Positions 46,244 through 61,584 are shown, counted from the first letter of the stretch. The stretch: DNA of 64,000 nucleotides from Pyrocephalus nanus (GCA_038380795.1 CM076261.1:9616556-9680555); one strand, 5' to 3'. Notes: a model not told the origin generated them from the sequence alone. Translations and numbers: made by a program.

Positions 46244-49200
46244 CTATAAAAGCAAGAAAAAAGAAATATTTATTAATGCCATTTACATGGACAAATAGGT
46301 CAGTCTTGAACACACTTTTCTGGTGTTTGCACAACAAACTCAGTGACTGAGAGGGCAAGAAACATCAAAATCAAAGAAAAAAATTACCCTCTAATACCTA
46401 CAGCAGCACTTCAGTAATACAGCACAGATCATGCCAGAGCAGGTCATACCACATACCTACCACTTTCCTTTTTTCAATGTTTGAAACAAAAATTCATAAT
46501 TTAAAAACAAAGCAGGACCTTTTTAGATTATTTCCCCTTTTTCCTTCTAATATGACAAATCTGAAAGTAACATTGCACTTTGTAAGACTATATTGCATGC
46601 ATATGACCTCTATTTTTGTGGGGCAGGTGGGAAGAAATTAAAGGAAAGAATAAATTAACATAAGATGCCTCCCTCCTCCCACAACTTAATGACACTTCAT
46701 TTTCTGCATCTCTTCACTGACCTGAGAGGTGTCTGGACACAGCTGTGGCCATCCCAATATTAACTCAGTGAGCACTGGGACATCAGCCACAAGAACTCCT
46801 TTGCCTGTTGCACAACTGGTGGAGACATGCATATTCCACTGAAACTACCAACAACCGTATTCCAGAGTAAGGAGGTAGTACCTCCATTTTTCATTGAATC
46901 CAGGCTCCTTATTTGTGCTCTGTCAAGAGCAAAGCCAACCAGTGACCTCTTACTCATAATAAGCTGGCAAAAAATTGTCAGGAACATCCCAAAATGCTAA
47001 ATGCACATTTTTCTCTCTTAGCATTAATTATTTTCCTTACGAGCGATACTGAAGCTTCTAAAATTTTAAAGATGTAAAGAGACGGCATTTCAAACTGAGA
47101 AGTTTGAAAATTGGTATTAATGAAGAGGGAAGGGAAAATGGGATTGCAACAGTAAGCCACAAGAAGGTAATGTTGCTGCTGGGAGATCCTTGTCTGACAA
47201 CGGAAGTAGGACCGGAGTAATTGCATGTAAACTCTGATCTTCCTTGTGTGTTGTGATGGCTAGCATGTCACACAAATTAGCAGACTCGTATGTAGGAGTA
47301 GTTGGCACTATTAATAGGGAGCAACTTTAATAACAGAAGCATTTCTAAACATGCCAAACCTTGTCATCAAATGCCTTTTTCTCTCATCTGGCTTTCAGTA
47401 CTATCCTGGTCAACATGCTTTTTAATGCAGATTTTTAAATTCTTTTGGGGTAAATGAGACAACACAAATGGATTCTTAAAACATTAAATTTTACTCTAGC
47501 AGCTTACTTATTTCAGCACAGCAAAGTATTTTTGGTCTGAGAGGCTGAAGGTTAGCAAAGAATTTTTTCAGTTCAAAGAACAGCTTCTGGCTCGGGAAAT
47601 GCTAGTGAGACAGCAAAGTATACCAGGGAAGCATCACTGTATTCTTACTCACTTCTCATACCCTTCCTCAGAATTCTGCCATGACCCACTTTGGAGATGG
47701 GACATTGCACCACACAGACCTTAAAAACAGCTGTAACAGATCAGACATATTTGCAGTGTATCTGGCTCACTTCTTAGGGAAGCTATTTAGTAATCACTGT
47801 CTTGTAAAATCTGTATTGTTACAAAAATAATCTGAAAATGTGAAACTTTCACAAAATAAAAATCTATTCCACTGGCAGATGTGTACTCAGATGCACATGA
47901 GTATAATCCTAATATACACTCCTTCAGCAACCAAAAGAAGAATACCAAGTTAATTCCAGTTTGAAGGAGACCAAAATTAAAATGAAGTACAACTGAATAA
48001 TCACTTTGATATTCTGAGCACCCGGGAGTAAGCCAATGTGAGTTACCTCTAACTTCAGCAAAATATATATTTGAAAGAGCTTAGCATACATGAGGAGGAC
48101 TGAAATGTCCAAATTAGATGCAAAGAAAATTACGTCTTGTGCCATGCAGTGATGGCTGCTGAACACAGCTTCTGGATTTTGCTACCAATGCTTCAAAAAA
48201 CATAGAAGGGGGGTGGATAAAGAAAGTGCACTCTCTCTGCCTCCTTCTTTTTGGGAAGAGGATTAAGGCATTCAGAAGCACCGTGGCTAAAACTGGATGA
48301 CAGCTGCTGCTTTCTTTGATGTATCAGCAGTGGGGCTTTTGCAGTTCAGTAATGTGGCTTGTACATTTTTATGTACTATGAACAGATTTCATAATACATG
48401 CTAAGCTCACAGAACACGAAAGCCTGCAATGGCACCCATTCAGAGCTACAGTTCAGTCGCTCAGCTCCTTATTTAGGACGTAATCAAAACCATATTTCTC
48501 CAATGTCTGTCAGTATCACAGATTTTTCTTGCTGAAAGACAAAGCAGCAAACATCTTAACTAAGTAACTTTGCTTTGATTTGCATTAAAACTGAAAAACT
48601 CAGTGCTTTCAATAAAACCAGTTTACTAAGGATCTTGTAAAACCACCCAATTGCCATATGAATATCAAACAAAAGCCACAAAATTGTCGACGCTGCTTTC
48701 CATGAACAAAACTACTAATGCAACTTTACATAAATAAAACTTTCAGGTCTATATAACTGGAAGCATAATATACAAGTCAACTCATTGATGCTTAAACACA
48801 TGAGTGCTGTCACTTTGTCTGTAATAGAAATGAAATGCAAACAAAAAAAGAAAAAGCTTTTCATAGTTGAATGGATGAATTGATAAATAAGCAGGTTTTT
48901 TTGAGTTGCATAATCAGGGACACTACTTCCATTTTTTTTTTTAGAGTATCAATTATTTACAAAGAAATCACAGGTTCTAAACTGCACTGTTGGCTAATTT
49001 CACACAAAATAAAAACTTCTGGCACCTAACAAGTGACAAGTACCAGCACAGTTTTCAATTATATGTGAAAGCAGAGCTATAGTAGAAAAAACAAGGGTAA
49101 GAACAGACTTAGCAAAGCTTTTTTAAACCACAGAGTTGCACACTGACATACCAAAACAACTGCATGACATTGAAATAAGTGTCAGTACTAATAATAAATT

Positions 49201-52200
49201 ATGCTTCTCAATTCAGGTGAAAAAAAATAAAGCAAGATCTGCACCTTGAATTTTAGAACACATTTTTTCCCGACTGATTTAAATTTTGGCAAAGGACCTG
49301 ACCTTTGCAAATCAATCAGTGGTTAAATAAACTTAAAAAATAAACAAGGAAGCATTATTATGCTTTACACCTTCTCACCAAGTTCTTCTGAAAGTCATGG
49401 CTTCAGACCAAAAATAAACCCAACCAAACACATTAACATTTCCCACAGATTGAACTTGTACTTTGCTGTGCTGCAATCATTAGTGAAAGGGGAATTTTGT
49501 CCCACTGTGAGTATTCCTTCAGTTTCTACACCAGTCTAGACTCGTGTTATACTGTTCTTTTATAATAAATTGTGATAAAGTTGCTGGAATACCTTGACTT
49601 CAAACATGATGTAAAAGCAATATCCTCACACTCCTTTTACACACGTAGAAAAAACAAACCCCAAATAATTCAGATTATTTTCATACACAAATACTGCCTG
49701 GAACTTTCCATTCCACATACCTTCCTCCAACACATGGAGGCATGCCTCCTGGAAAGGGGTTCATCAGGGTTTTAATCTTTTATATGACCCACATTATGCT
49801 CTTCCACTGAACACCTCCAAGTTAACATTCTCAAAACCTCTTCAAACATGCTGCCTTTGTATAGGAACCAAACAGGTCTGAGTCTTGCAAAGGTCAAATT
49901 ATTGTGAGTACTACACTTTGAGAAAAACCCTTTTTTCCCCTCAACATATGTATCTCCCTGACCCTTGCTGAAGTGTAGATGAGAGCAGCCAGAATCCACA
50001 TGCCATTCTCCCCCCCCACAACACACACAATAGGGCTCTGTCTGAGCTTTCATCCCCTTCCTAGTCTTGCCTCAATTTTTAAACAAACCAACAAAGACTA
50101 AGCACAGGCTTGTACTTACAGCAGCAAAGGTGGGGTTTTATTCAGCTCAAATGCCTGTCCCTCCCTAAAATTTTCCTTTCCTCCAAAAGCCACTCATGTT
50201 TTGTGTCCCTAAACTTGGATTAAAGACGCCGTAAAGCTCCAGCTACTAAGGTAAGTCAAATAATTTTGAACCTTCCCATATGGCCCTCAGATATAGCTAG
50301 CAGCCACAACAATATCTGCACTACTACTGCACTGCCTTTCATGAATTGCAATATTTTTTATTACAAATGTGTACTACAATTATTATTTTAAGTGTGCCCA
50401 GTTTTTACCAGCAGATCTCCAACACACTTTATGAAAGAGAATCACTCTGCCTCGCAGTGAGAATGCTGGGAAGTCTGGGGCTGGTGTTAGCCATGGCACT
50501 CCTTAGGCCAGAGTTCCTTTCCACCACCAACTCTGCCATCACCCCTGGTATTAGGCAGCACTTAGTCAATCCGCAAAGACTAACCTGTCCTACTGCTGAC
50601 TTTAAATTAGCCTGCCAGGAGCTCCGTGCTGTGCTTCTGGAATCATAACACATGGCATAAACATATATGTAGACACCCTTGAAGTCAAGAGTTATGTATC
50701 TTAAATTTTCTAGGGCACATAAGGAGAAAACATACAAACACACACAAGTTTTCGTGATCAAATTCTGTAATACGGTCCAAAAGACTGGCATGTTAAAACG
50801 TTATGTAAACCCAACTTATTCCTCTCTAGCTGCATGACAAAGGGAGAAAGCTTTTGCTCTGAGGTTCATTTCCATTTGTTAACAAAGTAATTTGTTCTTT
50901 CTTGGGTGTCCAATTATTGAAGTGAAAAAGATCATGTTTTTAAGAAAGGTGAAAAAAATAAAGGGGTTAGGATAACCCAGAATATGTTTTTTGGTTATTT
51001 ACCTCATGCTGAGATGCCCTGCATAACTCTCAAGAGCACCTCATGGAAGAGCATGTCTAAATAGGACGTTTTGAGAGATGTCTTGCTGTCAGTTCATACC
51101 TTGGGTATACTAATGTAGTTTTCACCACAGCATTCCCCGGTGGAAACAGGGTAGCATTACCCAGGTTTTAATGGCTGGGGACAACTCTAAATTTAAATTA
51201 ATGACCTTCACTAAATTAGAGCAACTTGCAACAGACTGTCAAATGAGAGCAGCGAAAGAACTCCCAAGTGCTTCCAGGTAAGCAGCAAGGATTTGGACTA
51301 TTTCCAGTGAATCAGATAAATCACTCATTTCCAAAGAATAAAGACATAAGATACAGCATTATTTAACCTCCTGGTGATGTTGGTTTGCTACTGAAATAAG
51401 GACATACTGCTTTCTGCAATATAAAGAGCCTTGCTATTTGAGTCAGAGCAGTAATGAAAGCAAAGAAAAAAAATCAGAGTACGTCAGGTCTCATAGAAAA
51501 TAAGCACGAGACAGAATTAAATGAACCCTTTTAACAGGATTCAGTCTGTTTTAGATATGTTCAGAGCTAGGAAAATTTCTCCACTGTATTCAGCAATCTT
51601 TTTCAAAATGGTTTTATACTCTGAGTCTTTGAATGCACTAAGTGGGCAGAGAGACCTACTTACTGAATTCTTTGTACTATTCAGGTGTACATTAAATAGA
51701 TTCAGTGCAAGAACTTTTGATCAAAGACACAGAACAAGCCTAAAACATACAAAGGGGATGCTGGCTTTTTGGGAGTTTCTCAGTTGCTGAAGTTTCCCTA
51801 TGGATAGTATTTAAGGAGAAGTATAATTTATTAGCATAAATGAAAGCAGGATTTATTCTATTCTATCAGTCTCAACTTACATTTTATCTGCTGCATTGAA
51901 ACATTGAAACAAAACTGTCAATTTTCTTCTAGTTTTTGTTCATACCTTATAATTCCCAAGATCATGACAAATCATTACTGTTACTAAGGAATTTATTCAA
52001 CCTGAAGGAATTTCACCGAAGTGACAGTTCATCCCCCAGAGAAAAACAAAATTAAATTCCCTGATTTAACTGTGGAGACTCTAGTAATGGCTGAAGCTTC
52101 AGTAAAAGAATTAGGTGCAATAATTAAGTAAAAAAGATGGTGAAAGTCATTTAAAAGTTCTTAAATACACCTCTATTCATATCCTGGTTTCGAATACAGG

Positions 52201-52343
52201 TCATGTTATCCTGCTCCCATTTAAATAAGAAGAGTATGTTTTTTATCATAAGTTGAAGACAGAAAATTCAACCATGTCACAAACTTCTGTTCTAGTTCTG
52301 TCTTCTTTTTTTTTTCTTTTTAATTTTAATTGATGAAATATGG

Positions 52344-52348
<5 letters not shown>

Positions 52349-52374
<26 letters not shown>
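52349..52374. repeat. (TA)13 microsatellite
   Basis: Thirteen uninterrupted TA dinucleotides, likely length-polymorphic. Confidence 0.95.
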
Positions 52375-52380
<6 letters not shown>

Positions 52381-55300
52381 AAGCAATCAGATGAACTCCC
52401 CAGGTAAAGCAACAGAAGGAGCAAAGACTTCAGCTGACTACCAAAAACATAATCAGGCCCCAGAAATCCCAGTGAGGTCAAACTGTATAAGAGACAGAAA
52501 TTGCCATTTGTCACATCAGCCTTTTGAATAAAGCTTTTTCTAGATTACATGAAAGTATCAGATCAGCAAAAGATTTTGTAGTGAGAGAGAGAAGTAACCA
52601 GCTCAAGGAAAACTGGTATAAAGGGGAGTGAGACTAGTTCAGTAGCTCTGATCCTGAGAACTTGTGTGCGACTGGTTTACATTTGGCTGACATCGCATAC
52701 CTGCCTATGGTTTGTCAGACAAGGGATAGAGAAAAGATAATAAAAAAACCTTACAGGTGCTTTGATTCAGTTCAATTTATGGTAGTCATGAAGCGATGCA
52801 AAATCAATGTAACTTTTATTCAAAATATTTACATAGTGCAACTACTCTACTCAAAGAGTCAGTTTGCATGAACTTCTCAGCCTTCCCACACGGCTTGCAT
52901 TTAAACCACTACAGTTGCCTGCTACAGGCTTGTCCCCCATTTAATTAATCCAAAAATTAAAGTGAGTAAACACCTGCTGCAATATAAACCATTTGTGCTC
53001 CTGTGAGTCAAGAACTTTCTCACACCTATTTTCCCCAAAATTAACAACTACAAAAGCCAAGCAAACAAAATACCGGTACAATGACAGCTATTCTTTTAAA
53101 TACAAATTCTGGATTAGTTAAAGTTTTACATTTGCATGTGTGTCTTACAAGCTTTCCAGCAGCGTCTCACAACAGACTTTCTAAAAGTTAGGCTGGTTTC
53201 ACCGTACTTGTCAGAGATAGGTCTGCATTTCAAGCGTTTAACAGATGATGAACTTCACAGAGACAGATGAAGCACCTGACCAAGTTTACACAGAGTTGGG
53301 AACATGACAACTCTTCTGGTTTGACTGTAGCTTTCCCCAAATCCATCTTCTTCTACTCTGAAAAAATATGACCTTCTGCCTCCTAAAAGACTTCTCTTGT
53401 CAGTCAAACTGTCATAATTCCAAGGTTTCATGCCTAAAATCAATTATGTCAAGAAAGAAGCCCAAATGTAACCACTCAGCAGGTCCTTTTCAAAGTGATG
53501 TGCCACAAAAGAAGACTGGTATATGCTGCTCCTTTCTACTGACTGGAGTATTCATTAACCACACACAAAGCAATACTAATTTAACACTGCTTGTCTTAGA
53601 GGTACTGAATATTGATGGCAAGTCAAGCAACCACCCATAAGAAAGTTGTCCTTTTCATCCCTGCCAAAGGAGAAACTTCAAAGATGTCTATGGGATGTTG
53701 CATTTGTTACACAGCCACCTAAGACAAACCATGCACAGCTACCTCCACTATCTTGTGGAAGATCACTCAGTCATACCTAGGCTTCTTTCCTACAGAAACT
53801 GAAGGGAATTCACACATACAGCCTGTGAACAGAAAGCCAAAAAATTTGAGACTCTTACTAAAGAGGTTTTTTTTAGTCATATGTGCAAGAAAACTTGAGC
53901 TTGACATAAGGCCGTAACTTGATTATGAAATATGTGAATATTGACATATCACTATCGTGATAGTCCAAGGAGTTACTAGCGTGCCAGGCACATTATTCAT
54001 GTAGGTCACGTACGATCTGTAAGTATGTCACGCAAACATAATACTGCAGCCTGACAGAGCTCTGCAAAGCTCCTAATTTTATGAATATTATTCCACGTCT
54101 TTTTCCCTATAACCAGCAACACTGGATACAGGCATTTGGATCCTTAGCATTCAAACAAATATTACTTAAAAATTGAACACCTAAGTGAACATAAAATATT
54201 TTAGTAACAAGCTAGGGGCGTTACTGCACAATTACCTTTGAGCTCTTGTAATGGCCTTGTTGAAAAGACTGGTATTTGCTGGAATAATTCAAGAAAGCAT
54301 CAGTAGGCACTTCTGACAAGTTATTTACCTATAAGAAGATGTAAGCTTGGCACTATTTTTTAGGTCTGAAATTCAGATACAGTCATAGCATGGGAGGTGA
54401 CTTAGCCTAAAACAAAGAGCAACAGAACATGTGGCCAAAACTCAGCAAAAAGCTTACCACCTGCTCTCTGGGCTGCAAAACCCTGCAGAATGCATTTATG
54501 AAATGTCACTCACAGATTTCTATTTTCTTCTGAACAATGGAATCCCCACAGAAGAAATCCATATCGAGACACACGTCTATCACAGATAAAAGATATTGAT
54601 ATATAAAGCATACAATTTATAACCTCAGGCATGAAGTACCTCAGCACAAGATATTCCAGCACCTGCCAGCTCTCAAAGCCATCAAAGTGCTGAATTGTGA
54701 CAGTTTATTATCCTTAACGGAATAGCCATATTCCTGGAATCATGAATTGCTGAGCATTGTTTTACTGCTCTCTGCCAATAGCAACAATATTCATGTATTC
54801 TAGTACAGCAATGATAACGAAGATTTGCTTACAGTCACAGGTCAAAAGTGTTACGATATTAAAGAAAAGACAATATGCATTTCATGCTTAGATTTAAAAA
54901 AAAAAAAAACAACAAACAAAACCCCTCCAAAAACCACAACAAAACCAAAGCATTCCTGACTGTCTGCAGAAACCTCTATCACAGAGCCAGATTTTCTACA
55001 ATGCTCAGCACTTGATCCTCTAATAGAATAGAGGTATTATCCAGGTAACTCGTTTAGCTGCTTAGGTAGCAGCCAAGTTACTAAATACCCAGTGATTGGT
55101 GGAGAGGGATTAATTCCAACACTTCCATCTATGAATGCTGCACAGGTACTTGGGAACAAAAACAAACCTAAAAAAGGGTATATGCATACCAATTAAGTAG
55201 ATTTATGCCTCAAAATCTATAATGAAATTCTGAACTTGAGTGTACAGGGATTATAAATCCCTTTGGACTTCTTATGCTTCAGAAATGAAAACAATATTGC

Positions 55301-56529
55301 AATATTACCCTGTCTTTCTAACCATGTTATTGTCCTTTGAATGATAGAAAGGGATCTTTACATGGATAAAGAAAGTCAAGGCATTATGTTCATACTGTGG
55401 TGAGTCTCCTGACTTTTTGAAAACATCACACTTTTGGGGTAAAATATCAACAAAAATTAAGAGTTTATAATGTCCAGATAAGTGTTGTCACAGCACCTCC
55501 AAGTCAGAATATGGTTGCCTCCACAATTTTCTTAACACAGAACAGTCAAAGAATTCAAATCCTAAATTTAGCCTCATCTTTACATCTCCAACCTCCAGCA
55601 AAATAAGCCTCACTGCCCTTCCTTACCACATTTGAAAACACAGGTATTACCTCTTCTACCCAGTACTTGAGCCAGTTTCAAATGTAGGAAGTGTATGGGG
55701 CTGAAGGTCCATCCCATGGAGTCTTCCTCATCGCTCTTGTGAAACCTCACACTGATGATTTCCCCTCTCCTATAACAGTTTTAGCACCTGTTAAATGAGG
55801 ATATTGACCCATTTTCAAAGCTTTGGATGAGAAATGCTGTGCAAGTCTAAATTATATTTCTGCATGACATGCACAAAGGCTTAAACTCAGCTGGAAGTGT
55901 CTCTAATCATCCAGTTTTCCCTATGACTTTTGTTCCCTATAAACCAGGGGAAGGGGAAATGAAGAAAAGTACATGCCTGAGGCTAATGGTTAGGGTTGTC
56001 ACTGGGTGCAATGCAACACATAAAACTGCTTTTCTTGAGAATAAAAAGATGCAAGAGTGATTTATTTAAATGTAAGTAGCAAAGGTAGTCAGAGAAAACA
56101 GTTACTATGGTTAGACTATCATATTGTTCTAAACTTCACAGGAAATAAATTCTGACAGCATCATCCCTTTGTCTTGTTACACCTACCCTACGCCCTAGAG
56201 ATGAATGGCTTGAAGTTTAAGAAATAGGGGAAAAGGCAAAGTTTTTATGATTTTTGACACTGTGGCTTTAAATTTTGATCCTTAGTTTAATTAAGCATCC
56301 CAAATTACTTGTAATATCCTTTAAGATTGTAGCATTTTACAAACTCTACCATATTCACACACCCTTTTGGGAAGATGTTCTGTAATAAAGCATGACAGTT
56401 CATATTACAGCTCAAAAAAAAAAATTGTCTGGTAATTATTAGACCAATCAAAATGAAAAAAGTTTTTTTCTTCACACAGTTCTCTAACAAGTGAAATAAT
56501 TTTCCTAGAAGGAATTAAAAAATAATAAA

Positions 56530-56590
56530 TTTAAAAACAAAAACAACAACAGCAACAACAACAACAAAACAAACAAACAAATAAAAAAAC
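56530..56590. repeat. AAC/AAAC-rich simple repeat
   Basis: A run of ACA, ACAAC and AAAC units (for example AACAACAACAACAAAACAAA) extends about 60 bases. It is low complexity. Confidence 0.88.
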
Positions 56591-57511
56591 CAACCCAAAC
56601 ACAACTCACCACAGTGAAATAGTCAGAAGGTCCATTACTGATGGAACACTAAATTCTGCCAGATTTTCATAGGAACCCCAGCTTTGGAATAACAAAATAC
56701 ATTCCTGCTTACCCAAGAAACAAACTACTTGAAAGTAATCTCCTTATATTGGAGAGATATCCATTTGATTCCATCAGAGAATCTTTTATTCTTGTTCTCT
56801 TATTTTGTAGCCCCCCAAAAGTTTAAGAAATTAAGAAGAAAACTATCATTGTATTGCAAACATATGCCTAGACTTCCTTGACTAAATGAGCACAGTCATC
56901 AAAACTCTTCAAGGCGTTAAACATCTTCAATTAAATCAGTTTGAAAGAGCATCTAGTCAACTACCTCCAGGGACTCAAACATTCAGTATTTCAAGTGCCA
57001 TTGAACAATTTATTTTTGTGAATTCTGTAGCAGAGAGCGACAGCAGAATCTGGTTTTATTTTCTTCTCATTAACCCTTTCTCACAGATTATTTTTCTCCT
57101 TTGTCCAGTCATATTACGCTTCACTAAGCTGTGTGTTCTCACGTAAACTACCGAACAGGCAGTGACATGTAAACGTTAGCTTGTGTGAACAAAACACCTC
57201 ACAAAGGAGGGGATTCTTTCCTGAGGACCGGGACCACAAGTAAGCGTCAGACAAACTGCAATGACACCATTTCAGAGAACACTGGTCGTAAGGAATGACT
57301 ATTACTTGCCAAACCAGAGGAGCGGAGGGGTGTCATCCCTGCTGCCCCACCCACCCCCTGCTAACATCACAGGGCTTGTGTTGCAGCGTGGTCTGCCAGC
57401 TCAGAAAACTGACTTAGCTGGGAGAAGTCACATTTTCCTGATCAGCTTAGGTAAAAAAAAACAAACCAACAAACAATTAAAAAAAAAAAAACCCAACAAA
57501 GCCAAACCCCA

Positions 57512-57574
57512 ACTCTCTGTGCTACCATATACACCCTCTATGCACGTGCATGTGCACTCTCTGTGCTACCATAC
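57512..57574. repeat. Short direct repeat, period 44
   Basis: ACTCTCTGTGCTACCATA occurs at 57512 and again at 57556. Between the copies lies the palindrome TGCACGTGCA, which contains a CACGTG E-box. Confidence 0.85.
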
Positions 57575-58411
57575 ATCAACGCTGGCTTCAGGCCAAAAGA
57601 GAGCACGGCACAGCGGAAACATCAAAGCTGTTCTTACCCATGAAAGAAATATCTATTTTAACTGGAAGAGCTAAAATTAGCCTTAACAAGGAGTGGCTGC
57701 ATGATTGTTTGCCATAATTATTTCATATATATTTTGATAAAATGCTTGGTGTAAATATAATCCTTTATCTGGCAATTTTTCTATGTTTTTTACAATATGT
57801 TGTCATCTCTAACCTCCAGTTTTAACCTACGAACAGTGATTTTTACCAAATACTTGTTATGCCAATTAGAGCTAGAATGGGGAAAAGCCAGGAGGTTTTC
57901 CTTTGTATAATTAGGATTAAAAAAAAAAAATTTGTTTATTTTATGTCTAACTCAAATCATAACATTATTTTAAGCTAAGACTCTAATAATGTTAAAGAGA
58001 TTTCAAAGGGGAGCAAAACGCTCCAAATGCAGTGTGTTATTTAGATTTTTTTAAAAAAATCAAATTAAACAAAACCCCTTAAAATCAAGTTTCCAAGGAT
58101 TTTTCCATTACACTCAAAGGTGTTTTTGTGGAGTAATACATGACATCCAGCAAAGCCCAGGTGCAAAGGAACAAGCAGACTGGAAATGCAACCTTCCCTG
58201 CTCACTGCCCTTATCTAATTAAGCTAATACAAGTATTCTATCAGAAGAAAATAAGCTTTTCTCTGTCCTAGAAAGCTATTTTTAGATGGTCAAACTGAGG
58301 GAATGAATAACATTTGCAATAATTTTAAACACACCTCCCAGCTAAAACACATATCCCATGAAATGACCAACCAATGAGAATACACAAGTGTCTGACCTAG
58401 AAACTTGTACC

Positions 58412-58440
58412 AAAAAAAAATTCTTTTTTTTTTTTTTTTT
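58412..58440. repeat. Adjacent A9 and T17 runs
   Basis: Nine A are followed by TTC and then 17 T, so the A run can pair back onto the T run. Confidence 0.9.
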
Positions 58441-59905
58441 CCTTATGCATAAGATACGCCTCAAAATGTGGACTACTACTCACTGGAAAGCATGGCCTCA
58501 GGGAGAAACTGCCTCCAGCGAGCAGGGACTTCAGTAGTTGCTGCTCATATGGGAACAATACACGACATCTGTAGTAGGCGGGATGGCCAGCAGCCATCAC
58601 AGATACAGATGGTAACAATTCCTGAGGAATCCTTAACGGAAGGCAAGCCTTAATATTCTTAGAGCATGTGTGATATTTGCCATTTGACCACAGCTGATTT
58701 TTCTGGACTGATTTACAGGTGCTTCCTCCAAACCTACTTCATCTGACTACGAAACCTAGAGTTAATTCTCTGTTGGAGCATTTTGCTCTTTCCAAAGTTG
58801 AAAAAATGTTGGTTGAATGTTGGCATTAAGCTGTTCACAACAGACCACTTGTCACTGTTTTTTAAGAAGAGCAGCCACTAAACATAGGAAAGGAAACTTG
58901 TGCTGACAATCAGACATACCAGTCTGCTACAAACAATTGTTGAATATTTTATGTCTCTTGCTCAGTCATCTTTTTTGGACTACAGCATTAAAAAATACAC
59001 TCTGATCTGTAAAAAAAAACCATTTTCTTTCTCTTCTATTACTCACTAATTAATAAGTAACTGCTTTCAAATTACAAATGCATGGAAACCACTCTATTTT
59101 TGCATTCATAACCCATCTTGTGATGCATGTGCAACCAGGTGGGATGATGTTTCAAGTTTATTGTGGGTTGCTAAAGTGAGGTAGCACATGCTTGGATAAA
59201 GCATCCACAGTTGCCATAGAGTAATGCAGCATTTCAGTTTTCAACCAAAATGGGGTTTTGGTAACCTTATTAAAACAGATTCTTGACTGACCGCCTTCCT
59301 CCCTGAGGACCTCACCTTAGCCTTTATGTTAACAGATCAGAACAGAGCTTTTGAAGTGAAACTTTCCACCATCCCTCTCCTGAGCATCTGGGTTGCATCA
59401 TGGAATACTGTGTAAAATGGGGCTCCTTTTATATTAGGCTAAAACTCAAGATGAAATCCAGAAAGCTCACCTCATTTTGCTGATGGCACGCTCAATCTAA
59501 GGCTTTCAGAAGAGAGCTCAATGGAAATAAAGCCACTGGGACATGTATTCCATGGACCCTGGGTCCTCAGTACAAACTTTGTTGCTCTTTAGACTTGCAA
59601 CATGGTATTTGTTAATTCAAAAGATTGAACTGAGACTGAAATGTCATAAACAGCTTTTATGCAAGATTAAAGAACAACTGAAAAGTTGTAAAATAACCAC
59701 AAAACTATTAAGCCAGTACAGAAAGAGTAATAACAGCTAGTATCTTGGGCCAAATTTTGTAATAAAAAAGCTGTGGTTTTAGTTGGGCAGCTTGGTTTCT
59801 GTTTTAATGGAAATTTATGGCAGGTGGCTGAACCTCTGGGATATCTGGGCCAGCATAGGTACCCTGTGATGAGAATCCAGCAGCATCTACTGGCATTCTT
59901 TCCCC

Positions 59906-59970
59906 TGGCTGAATGCTGGTAGATGAGTACCAGTCCTGGCTGGATGAGTACCACTATGGCTGGATATGCT
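59906..59970. repeat. Imperfect tandem repeat, period about 21
   Basis: GATGAGTACCA recurs at 59922 and 59943, each preceded by CTGG-type sequence, with a partial third unit (GGCTGGATATG) after it. Confidence 0.75.
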
Positions 59971-61542
59971 ATGGTAGGGAGAGACAGTTTAATATTATCT
60001 ATGTTTATCAATACCTTTAAGATAGGACATTAATGTTAAAGCATTCTGCTTTGAGTCAACACACACAGTCAACAAGGTAATGGGGAAAAAAGACCATGTA
60101 TTTTATATCCTTCACCTTAATCGCAAAGTAGTTTGGAAAGAGAACACAAATTTAGTCAGGTAAAATACTTAATAAATCCCTTTAAATGCTCCCTTGCAAT
60201 AGAAGTGAAAATACTGCCAGAACAGGAAAACTCTCTTTAAGATGAAAACCACAACCCTGTTTTGCAAACCTTTATCCTCCCATACATATAGTACAAGATG
60301 ATGCCTCTCATCAGTTTTTACAAAGTGCATTACATTCAGTCAAAGAGTACTTTCTAGTTCCTACACTTTGGCTTCTCTTCTGATAGAAACTTCAGAATTC
60401 TTGAAATTTCTGGAGTGAAAGGTTAGCATAATTGCAAAATATTTTGAATCCTGTAGAACACATGTAAGAGCTAAAATTTCTCTTAGAAACAGAAATGTCA
60501 ATAATTCAGACATTCTAAACAAAATAGTCTGGTTTTCCTCCTTCAGCATATTTTCTTGTTGCTAAAATGCTGTGAAACTGCATGTAATTATCATCAGTGT
60601 AAAACTACCAGAGGAATCTAACAACCGCCATAATGTAACATAACCAATATAGAATATAGAGCTTTGGATATTAAAAGGTGAAATAATATAGACACATGTA
60701 CACTGCAATATAAACTAACACCTGCTAACCACTTTTCTTTACCCTGTGTGAAGGAAACCATATACAGATTAGGCAATGGATATTTTAAGTTTTTTTTAAA
60801 AAAAGGAACCAAAAACTAATGGGTAGTCTAACATTAATGACAAACATTGTTGGGTTTTGTGGGTTTTTTTAATAAATACACAGTGTACATATACACATTG
60901 CTCAGCACTTTATCTGTCTTCTTTTAGGACATCTTTGCTTCTTATTGAAGGTCCAATTTCAATAGGTCTAGATACTGAAATATGGATGAAATAAGGTTAT
61001 AGCTATATGCTAAACATTTACAACGTCCTGTGAATAATTAGGGTATTGTAATTATAACCTCCCAAGTCACATCCTTCCCATAGAACATTCTTTACACCTA
61101 TACAGTACCCAGCTTGCCAACCAGGAATGTCCTCTCTGCTTAGTCCTATCTGCTGAGCAGACGACTGCGAGATGGAAGTGATGCAGGAGAAGGAATTCAC
61201 AATGACTTGGCCACTTCTACAAGCAGAAGGTGCTTACATCTTCTAGTACCTCAAACAAGGGATTCAGGAAGGCCAGAGGTATTCTGGATTCTCTGCTCTC
61301 ACCAAATCTATTCTGTTGTTCCACTCCAAGGTTAAATTACTCAACACTTTTCAATCAGCAACTGAAAGAACAGCAGCTCCTCAAGGAAAGCCAAACAAGG
61401 AATTCAAAGTTAAATTCTCAAAGTTTTTCCTTTCTCCTCTGCAAAATGGAATCATAACATTCATAGCCTTGTAGAGGTAGGAAGGGAGGCGTATAAAAAG
61501 AGCTACTAACAAGATGCAACATGCTTGATTAAAAGACATTAC

Positions 61543-61584
61543 ATATGATATGGTATCATGATGTGATGTGATATGATACGATAG
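61543..61584. repeat. Imperfect GTGAT/ATGAT pentanucleotide repeat
   Basis: About eight units related to RTGAT in a row, with substitutions (ATGAT, GTGAT, ACGAT). Confidence 0.7.

Noticed and set aside
57261..57674. 137-codon open frame on +
   Set aside because: It spans two poly(A)-rich stretches (poly-K), contains the direct repeat at 57512, and resembles no family. A chance frame is the simplest explanation.
59461..59520. Possible missing SPIRE1 exon before VIESLG (a CTCACCTCATTTTGC donor-like site on the minus strand)
   Set aside because: The minus-strand translation ending at this donor does not resemble the expected KLGYSQ-type KIND segment.
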